64,000 nucleotides of DNA, from assembly GCA_022113835.1 (NCBI GenBank), contig JAILWY010000001.1:2790001-2854000 (forward strand). The letters are read 5' to 3'. The notes below the pieces were generated by a model, which saw nothing but the letters and a program-made list of their open reading frames with translations, had not been told where the DNA came from and did not search any database. A program made the translations under genes and the position numbers. Below are positions 56,860 to 64,000 of this stretch, in pieces (position 1 is the stretch's first letter; every line of letters begins with the position of its first letter). This DNA is from Atopsyche davidsoni. Its lineage: Eukaryota > Arthropoda > Insecta > Trichoptera > Hydrobiosidae.

Positions 56860-57010
56860 GCATATTAACCGGGGGAGTGTGGGAACCCCCGGCACCTGCG
56901 ACTTCAGCCCCGACTGTGCAACCCTTCCGCAGTCATCTGCTCTCGTGGCGAAACAAATGTGATCAGGGAGGCTTTTATCCGCTCTAATGCAGTTGCCTTC
57001 GTTAACGTAA
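56860..57010. other. GC-rich unique islet
   Basis: gggaacccccggcacctgcg (E-box-like cacctg) and tgtgcaacccttccgcag. It shares the GCAACCC motif with several other islets. Possibly regulatory. Confidence 0.3.
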
Positions 57011-57204
57011 TTATTTGATTCGTCTAATGATAGTGTGCGTTTGGAAAGTTATGTTCGTAATTTTCATGGCAATTTATTTTTAAATACTAGATTTTTGTTT
57101 TTTTTGTGATTGATATAATAAATTATTCTTCTTATAAAATATCATTTGAGTCTTAGAATATAAAAATTTGTCATATTTTATATGGTCATTACCTATTTTA
57201 TTAT

Positions 57205-57670
57205 TCCTCCTCATCTGAGTATCAGATCTAAACGCCAGAGCTTTGTAAGGATAGGATATATTTAATGGAACTGGTATTTATTTTGTAATACTCTATTTTA
57301 TTATAATAAAATAACACCAAGTGGTTTTGTAGACTACGTTTATTTCACTTGTAGCGAGAGCTCTTTCGCCGAACACGACATTTTCAAAACTGAGTCTACA
57401 TATACAGGAAAGAAGTCTATACAAAAAAAGAGCTCTCGCTATAAGTGAAATAAACGTAGTCTCCAAAACCACTTGGTTTTATTTTATTATTATATATGAA
57501 AGAATATATATTAATGCTATGCTATATATAAAACTGCGGTGTAGAAGGAACCGGGGACCCACTACACTATTTTCCCCTTAGAAAACCATGAATACTGACT
57601 CAGTACGAGTATATGCTCAGTGAAAAAGTCGCCAACCTCCTTTGAGGAGAGGCACTTGACGAAGAAGGTA
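57205..57670 (+). repeat. R1 repeat interrupted by a MITE
   Basis: R1 runs from gtatcagatctaaacgccag to 57260 and resumes at 57520 (ataaaactgcggtgtagaag) to the end ggaggaga-type ctttgaggagaggcacttga. Between the halves lies a TIR element. Confidence 0.85.
57303..57490. mobile_element. MITE with ~62-bp inverted ends
   Basis: Arms 57303-57366 and 57428-57490 are inverted (accaagtggttttgtagact and its complement, through agcgagagctcttt). The centre has ttcgccgaa. It splits an R1 copy, so it is younger than that copy. Confidence 0.8.
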
Positions 57671-57679
57671 TTGTCATTA

Positions 57680-59740
57680 TTTCATTTGGAAAAGTAATAT
57701 TAAGTATAAAAAATAAATAAAATGTGTCCATATGTGTTCATTGGTATATATACACCAATTAATTTGATTATAAATAATAACTAGTCTGTCATTAATCGAG
57801 TAGCAGTTAAGTCATTTTTTTCAACGTCAATGTGTTTTTTTTATAAAATACAGTTAGGTATAAGATATTATGTTTGGCTTCTGCAAATAATACTAAGGCA
57901 CCAGATGAGGTGGTTTTACATTCCGCTTCATTTCACATTTCAAAGGAGTTTATTGTCAAAGTTTACTGTAAAAAAATGGCGGATGTCTCCGCGAGTGAGT
58001 TCCGAGCCAATAAAAATGTCGTTGAATTAAAAACCCAATAGAAAACAGATTAAAGAAATCGAATGCCTTTGTTGTTGAAGTATTACGCTGTACTTAGAAA
58101 TTATTTATTATTTTTACACTTGCAAAATGTAGAGTAAATATACAATAAAAATAATTGTATGTGTTTTTAACGCTTAATAAATGTCAATCAGGATGCTTGT
58201 ATCCGTGTGTTGAATGGATTGATTGAGCACAAAGTGCTTTCAAATGGTGTGTCCTCGCTCCTCACACAAATCGATAAAATCCGGACTGCATCAAATCGCA
58301 CTTTGCAGTCTGTCCCAATAATCCCCGTTGCATAATGCAACCCTTTCACGGGGAAACCCTTGTTTGTGTACCTAATGCAGAAAAAACGCAACAAAAACCT
58401 GGCAGTGTGCAACAAACGAACTGGGTCAGGCAGGGTGGTGAAAAATATAATACACAATGATATGTACTTACTGTTTATATTAAAAGTACACGTATACACA
58501 CACATATATATATACACATATACTTTCAATGTCAAAGTAAATTTTTTAAATTTAAGTAGTTACCTTGAATGCATTTTCAGCAAGAATATCAATTGACGAT
58601 AGTACAATTATTGGTCTGAAAAAAATTTTAATAGGGTAAAGCGTTTATAAACAAAAATGATTATTATCGTTCAGCTGTTTGTCTATTCACATTGATAATA
58701 AGTTATTCTAGAATTATCGTAAAATATCAGTGCGTTTAAATTATACACACTTTAGTTTGCATTACTGAAACTGCATTATTTTATATATTTATTATACTAT
58801 TTCACTCGTGGACTTTATAGAGAATATATGGCAAAGCTCATGACATATCCACGCAGTGAAAAATCTAAGGGGTTGGTTCACCCTGCATGTGCCAATCAGC
58901 CGAAAGGGTTGCGTGGGAGAATCAGTTTTTTGCCATCATTTTGCCTACAAACCTATTTAGTCCAATGCAGTAGTGCACTGATGGGGATGATAGCGTTTTT
59001 TACCCTTCAAGTTTTTTTGCATGTCTGGGGCACGAAGGTCGACCTTTGTACCGTTTTTTTTTAAACTCACGGTTTAATAAACTCTACTTGCATATAAAAA
59101 GCATTGTTTAACCCTTTTCTGATTCGATCGTTTTTGATAAGACCCCGACTTGATTGGATATCTTGGATTTACCTGTCCGAAGTCACAGGTGGCACAAAAG
59201 CTTGGGAAAACTTGGCAAAGTATAATGCATCCAGCAAGCGGAGACTAATGCAGTTTTTGTGTTTCGTGTGTTTAGATAATAACAGCATTCTTACTACAAT
59301 CAAACCGATTGTTGTAAAAATACTCGTGCGTAGAGAATTAAAAAAAAATGTTAATTTTATAAAAATGCATCTGCTTTAAGCGTTATTTTTTTTCCGACTT
59401 TTTAATACTCAAATGCCTTTTTTAAAATAATATTTGAGATACAAAGACTAGTGATTATTTTTCGTTGATTTTAATTTGGACGATATGTAAAATGAGTCTC
59501 AGTCACATCTCTTAAGGATTAACTAACTTTATCCTTTTTGCAAGTTCAAAAACATAGATAATCAATTATTACATTCGTATTGTAGACAATAAGACTAGTG
59601 TAAAATATATTATTTTGATTCGAATTGTGTCTTTCCTTTTATTCAATGTACTTTTTCAGCATTCGACCCTAAATTTACCCTCTCTAGCGACTAATGATTG
59701 ATTAATTTACACCCGGCATTAATAGCCAACCTGCGATAAA
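57680..59740. other. AT-rich DNA with GC-richer islets
   Basis: Islets at 58190-58440 (contains tgcaaccctttcacgggg), 58830-59060 (cgaaagggttgcgtggg) and 59140-59280. Open frames of up to 115 codons overlap in both strands. No gene or repeat recognised. Confidence 0.35.
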
Positions 59741-59742
59741 AT

Positions 59743-59803
59743 TACAACCCCTTCGGTAATGGACGGGGGTTTTTTTTAACCTCCTTTTGGACGGAGGTAT
59801 GAA
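59743..59803. repeat. Two successive G/C hairpins with T runs
   Basis: aaccccttcggtaatggacg with gggtt pairs (AACCCC...GGGGGTT) and runs into tttttttt. The next, acctccttttggacggaggt, pairs ACCTCC with GGAGGT. In a eukaryote these are not bacterial terminators; RNA structure or chance. Confidence 0.4.
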
Positions 59804-59927
59804 ATGGTCTTTTTTTGCTATAACAACGCGTTTGCTGGGAGTAATTTATAATAGTCAAATTTGGGCTCCGGCATTGTCCAGCGCCGGATCCAGGTGCTGT
59901 GAATATATCTAAGAGGAAAAAGCTTCC

Positions 59928-60050
59928 TACACACGCCGCGACATAACCCACAATTGATTTTTCTGCAAAAATATAAAAAAAACACTTATACAACAACTTT
60001 AAACTATTAAATTCAGTTGTAGGTTGTGTTACGGAGTGAGAAGGCAGTTC
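59928..60050. mobile_element. Family E TIR element
   Basis: Left agcttcctacacacgccgcg with acataacccacaattg; right cagttgtaggttgtgttacg with gagaaggcag. AT-rich centre. Confidence 0.7.
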
Positions 60051-60054
60051 AGTT

Positions 60055-63000
60055 AATATACGTAATTTTCAGTTTTGTACTTCAATTCAAAATCTGAGCA
60101 AGCGGTTTGATCAATAATTATTTTATTTCTACTGTGTGATATGTTTGAGATAATTTACTTGTTCACAACACAATGTTTTATATATTTAAAAAAACGAAAT
60201 AAAATTTGTGATATGATTACATTTGGGTATATTTAATTCATCTGCAACCCTTCTGGCTCTATCTAATAAACTTTTTACCCCTTTGGCGAGGGGGTGATTT
60301 ATTTTTACCTCTTGTAGATGGCACAGGTACGAGGCGTCATTATTATTTCACGTGGATGTCATATGGTGGAGAAGAAGAGGAAGCCAGATTGTCTGAATGC
60401 AGTTTTTGTGCTTCCGGTTGCGCTAAGTGATATCCAACAATGATGCACGCATTTTTATCTCCGGTTTATTAAAAACGCATTTATTTTATTAAAGAAGTTC
60501 GTTAATTTGATTGATGGTAAATGAATGGGGGCTTATTGAATGTCTTTTGATGGTTTTAAACTATGAGGTCTATTATCCTACATAAAAAAATTATATGCAT
60601 TGTTATTCGTTATATAAATAATAATAATAAAAAAAAGAAGTTTAATCCGAATAATTCTAGTATTTTTTAAATTGAAACAAAAGCATATATTAAAATTAAA
60701 ACAACTTAAAATAGAACCAAAATTTTTAACTATATACGAGAATACAGATGTAAATTTCTTAATTATTTTTTCATATATTATTTTATTTTTGATATAAATT
60801 AAAAAAAAACTAAGGTTTGCTTGCTTACTATTTGAATTATCTGTAATATTACTAACACGTCAAGCATGTAATGTTGATTTTTTGCTTAACTATAAAAAAT
60901 GTTGAAAATTTTGTTAAAAATTTTATATCAGTTCTATCATATTTTTTTAAAACTGTAAACAATGCAAACTTTTAGACGTGATAATCCTTGTTTAAATCTA
61001 TGTTATATGTATAACTTTACAAAAAAAATAATTAATAAAGAGTATTGCCGACTTTTATTTTTGGTGCTTTGCCATAATAAATGATACAAAAGATAAGCTC
61101 TTGGCTAGTAAAGATTCGTTTTTCAGTTCGTCTTTTTGTCACTGTATAAGTTATTAAACAACAATAACAATTATAAAGGGTCTACATATTCAGCCTACTT
61201 TTGTCTTCAGCAGGGGTGTTGGATAACATATTAAGCATTACCCGTTATTTTAATGCGAAAACACTGTGATGTATTTTTATAGCAAAATCATACCCCAAAT
61301 GATAAAATATAAAACGATAAATATATATTTATAGCGCAAAAACAGCCTTATATTAATGGCCATTTGACAACTGTGGTGTACCCGGCGACGTCCCTTTCAG
61401 GAGGTGTAAAACTCGTCGAAGTTTTTTTGTAATTTCACGGATATTAAAGGAAAATAAAATTTACGATCTCCTTATAGACTGCGAGCAATAAAAATACTTC
61501 GACTGGGAGGAATCTTTTGTCGCCTGGACATTAAGCACAGTTTGATCCTTTCTTTTCACGGCTCGATTTTGTGAATTTTAATTATTTGACGTTTATTGTT
61601 GACTTTTAAGAGTCGATAAATTTGGGCATAATGCACATCAGATATTCTCGTACAAAAATATTTATAAATACAATACAAAAAAGAGTTTCATCCAAAATAA
61701 CAAAGTATCATAAAGCGGTTTAAATCTATCAATGAATTTAAAAAAAACATATTATTTCAATTACTAGTTCTACTTAAATTTATTCGTATTCCATCAATTA
61801 TATAATAATTATTAAAAATTCACAAAAGATTGGTTTGATTTGTAACAACAAATAGAAACAACCCTTGGCTAAGAAAATACAATATTTTTATGTGAATATT
61901 TCTGCAGATCAAAAATTTTTCACACTAGCCTGAAAAATAAAAAGCGCTTACAAACAAAACTAATCGCAAAATTCTCACTATTTGGCTATTCATATTTGTA
62001 GACTAGACTTATAGTTGTGTATTTTTATGTCCGGAAAGAGATTAGACCAGGTCTGCAATCGTGAATCTGTCATCGACCATATAATTAATAGCAGTGCCAG
62101 TCCGATAGCGCTTTCTGAGATATTACGAGAGGCATCTGTGCGGAGTGAGTTTTCCCTAATAAATATTATCTGAACTCGAATAAAAAACATTTTTAAAACA
62201 GTCATTATTCACGACTCTTGGGTGATAACAGCAAGTGGATTTATGCAGGTTTTTAGGGTTTACCAAACTTAAATTATTAAAAGTTTACTCGGAAATGTCA
62301 GGTAAGATATCGTTTTATGACTGTAATGAGGTCTCCGGTATTCGCACTGTTGTATACATATATATTTGTATGTATGTATGTAAACAAAACATATTTCGGT
62401 ATCTGGTAAAAGAAAAGTTCCGGGTGAATTTAGAGAGGGTTTTTTTTACAAGTTAAGATGGCAACACGGTAACAGTTTTGAAATAAAACTTCCCCTATTT
62501 TCAGAGGAGTCGTAAAATATCACACAAACAAATCCCCACTAATTTCATTACCAGATTCCAGAACAACCCCCGCAATCGCGTGGTTTTTACGCCAACTTTT
62601 GACTGACGGGGGTGCAAGATATATTGCAGAAGATTTGTTGCATATTTCTGTTGCAGTTTGCCGGTGATTCTCAAACTGTCGTCATTAAACTTCTTCATTA
62701 ATATATATTAAATCTTTACTTCCACCTAGTTTAACTTGTTTTTTTGCGTATACTTGAAAAGCTTAAATGGCGCTTTTTTACTATTTTAATTTCACTAAAA
62801 AGTATTATTTGCACACATGCAACAAAAAACATAAAATATGCCATGTTAGTTTTATTCAGGTTTTCAACTATTTTAATGAACATTAACATTATTGTAAATA
62901 AAAAAAAATACTTTTTTACTTAAATGTTAGATTTAAATGTCAGAGGTTTACGAATCAGCTTTTTACTCCTTGCCTGTAAAACCTCGCTAATTCATGGTTT

Positions 63001-63085
63001 CCATAGATCAGATTTTGAAAACGACTATACATAAGACGATATAATTTAAAAATATTTTTTTAAACATAAGGATGACATACATGAT
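60055..63085. other. AT-rich, repeat-poor stretch
   Basis: GC-richer unique islets at 60240-60440 (tctgcaacccttctggct; tacccctttggcgagggggt folds back), 61370-61560, 62030-62160 and 62490-62690. No gene, no dispersed repeat recognised. Confidence 0.4.
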
Positions 63086-63089
63086 TGAG

Positions 63090-63350
63090 GATGATTAATG
63101 AAATTCCCAGAAAAATATCATCGTGATTTGTGTGGGATTTGAACCCACATCCCCTGGCTTACATGGCCGGTGTACTAACCCTTGTACTAACGAATCACTT
63201 CCATTAATAGAGAATTTTTAACAATCATACTCTACATATGAACCAATGTGCCCAGGCCAACCAATATTTCTTTAATCATCTTCTATGTATAAACTAATGT
63301 GCCTAATCATATTAGTAATGGGTAATAAATACGCATCTGATTGACGTTCA
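63090..63350 (-). repeat. tRNA-Thr-type SINE composite, intact head
   Basis: 63123-63198 (minus) is the best-kept tRNA head: acceptor gtgatt/aatcac, anticodon stem ccggc/gccag with loop catgtaa (TGT), T arm gtggg/cccac around ttcaaat. Its flank at 63199-63260 matches 859-930, and 63318-63350 is an end of the TIR element of 2515. Confidence 0.85.
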
Positions 63351-63384
63351 ATCCAAAAAATAGACATAATTTTTAAAAGGTAAA

Positions 63385-63620
63385 ATTGTAGATCAGCTTG
63401 TGAACATATGTGAATGCAGAAAGGGAAACGCAGTTTGAACGACTGCGGTTTCCAGGGCTGTGCTCGCGAGCTTTTTGCTCGCTGCGTTCAGAGGTCTGCT
63501 GTCTGTTATCATATCGTGTGACGCGACCCGGGGTTGACAACCCGTGGCGTGTGAAGGGCGTGGGAGCGACAGAACCTTCAGCTAGAGACACCGGAGGGAG
63601 GAGAGGGTGAGGGACAGATA
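63385..63620. other. GC-rich block near window end
   Basis: cgcgacccggggttgacaac followed by ccgtgg forms a small hairpin. Frames are open on both strands for about 70 codons. ggagggaggagag|ggtgag could be a donor. No assignment. Confidence 0.25.
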
Positions 63621-63799
63621 CATTACGTAAGTATTGAGACTGCTCATAACTATCATCGAACCGTTATTTTATTAATCATATAGTAGTAAATATTACTTAC
63701 TGGAACATTGTTCATTAGTATTTTTTTACGTAAATAAATCTGATATGTTTTGTAAATGTGTTAAAATAATATGCGTAAAATATCGACAGTAAAGTAAAT

Positions 63800-64000
63800 T
63801 ATCACCGCATCTGTATCGGTAATGAAGTAGTGAACTTGAAACGACTGTGGAGAGTAGGAGACGGGGGCTCCTTCTATTGTTTATGCAGCCTGCCCTAGAA
63901 GGAATACCAGATCCTTATTCCAGATCTTTGTTAAAAAAGGATTGTACAATAATAGTATAAGGTAATAACAATATGCAGATCTTTTCTTCAAAACTGCGGT
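63800..64000 (+). repeat. R1 repeat, cut by window edge
   Basis: atctgtatcggtaatgaagt, cgactgtggagagtaggag, cttctattgtttatgcagcc and a gtaataacaatatgcag body, ending cttcaaaactgcggt at base 64000. The copy continues beyond the window. Confidence 0.75.

Noticed and set aside
59743..59803. Bacterial rho-independent terminators, hence prokaryotic contamination
   Set aside because: The surroundings are AT-rich intergenic DNA with eukaryotic repeats and no bacterial genes.

Overview
This is eukaryotic nuclear DNA, most likely from an insect or another arthropod with a large, transposon-filled genome. The reasons are an AT-rich background with GC/CpG-rich islets, dispersed tRNA-derived SINEs, a mariner relic, a Helitron, hAT-, pogo- and other TIR-type non-autonomous elements, and no dense gene packing. 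I cannot name the species. I found no complete host protein-coding gene. What can be supported is transposable elements, repeats, promoter-like GC islets and a few possible short exons.

Layout. 0-4 kb: a CpG islet (150-640), tRNA-Thr-like SINE pieces, a pogo/Tigger-like MITE (1017-1407), a near-perfect palindrome (2354-2499) and a TIR element (2515-2795). 4.0-7.75 kb: a structurally complete, very young, non-autonomous LTR retrotransposon on the minus strand. It has identical 252-bp LTRs, a 5-bp target duplication, a tRNA-Tyr primer site and a polypurine tract. It carries one 1049-codon ORF containing a 14 x 93-bp array and no pol. 7.75-24.6 kb: AT-rich sequence with a hAT-like element (12169-12465), a CpG island with an RFX X-box-like site (16880-17620), a second GC islet (22.1-22.4 kb), and a possible first coding exon ending in a splice donor (23662-23732).

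24.6-48.6 kb: a 463-bp tandem duplication, a CpG island, a broken mariner transposase, many copies of an undescribed dispersed repeat (here R1) and its relative R2, a family of TIR elements (here E), and two 0.94-kb composites in inverted orientation 11.5 kb apart (34808-35760 and 47262-48197). 48.6-63 kb: mostly repeat-poor AT-rich sequence with islets of complex, GC-richer unique sequence that look like non-coding regulatory elements. It is interrupted by R1 copies, a complete 1-kb Helitron (55731-56745) with decayed Rep/helicase coding sequence, and one more E element. The window ends in another tRNA-Thr SINE and an R1 copy cut by the window edge.

The genes do not form a pathway. The window reads as an intergenic or intronic landscape shaped by mobile DNA. 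The best candidate for something new is the LTR element with its repeat-built ORF. Next are the R1/R2 repeats, which share a conserved coding-like peptide.
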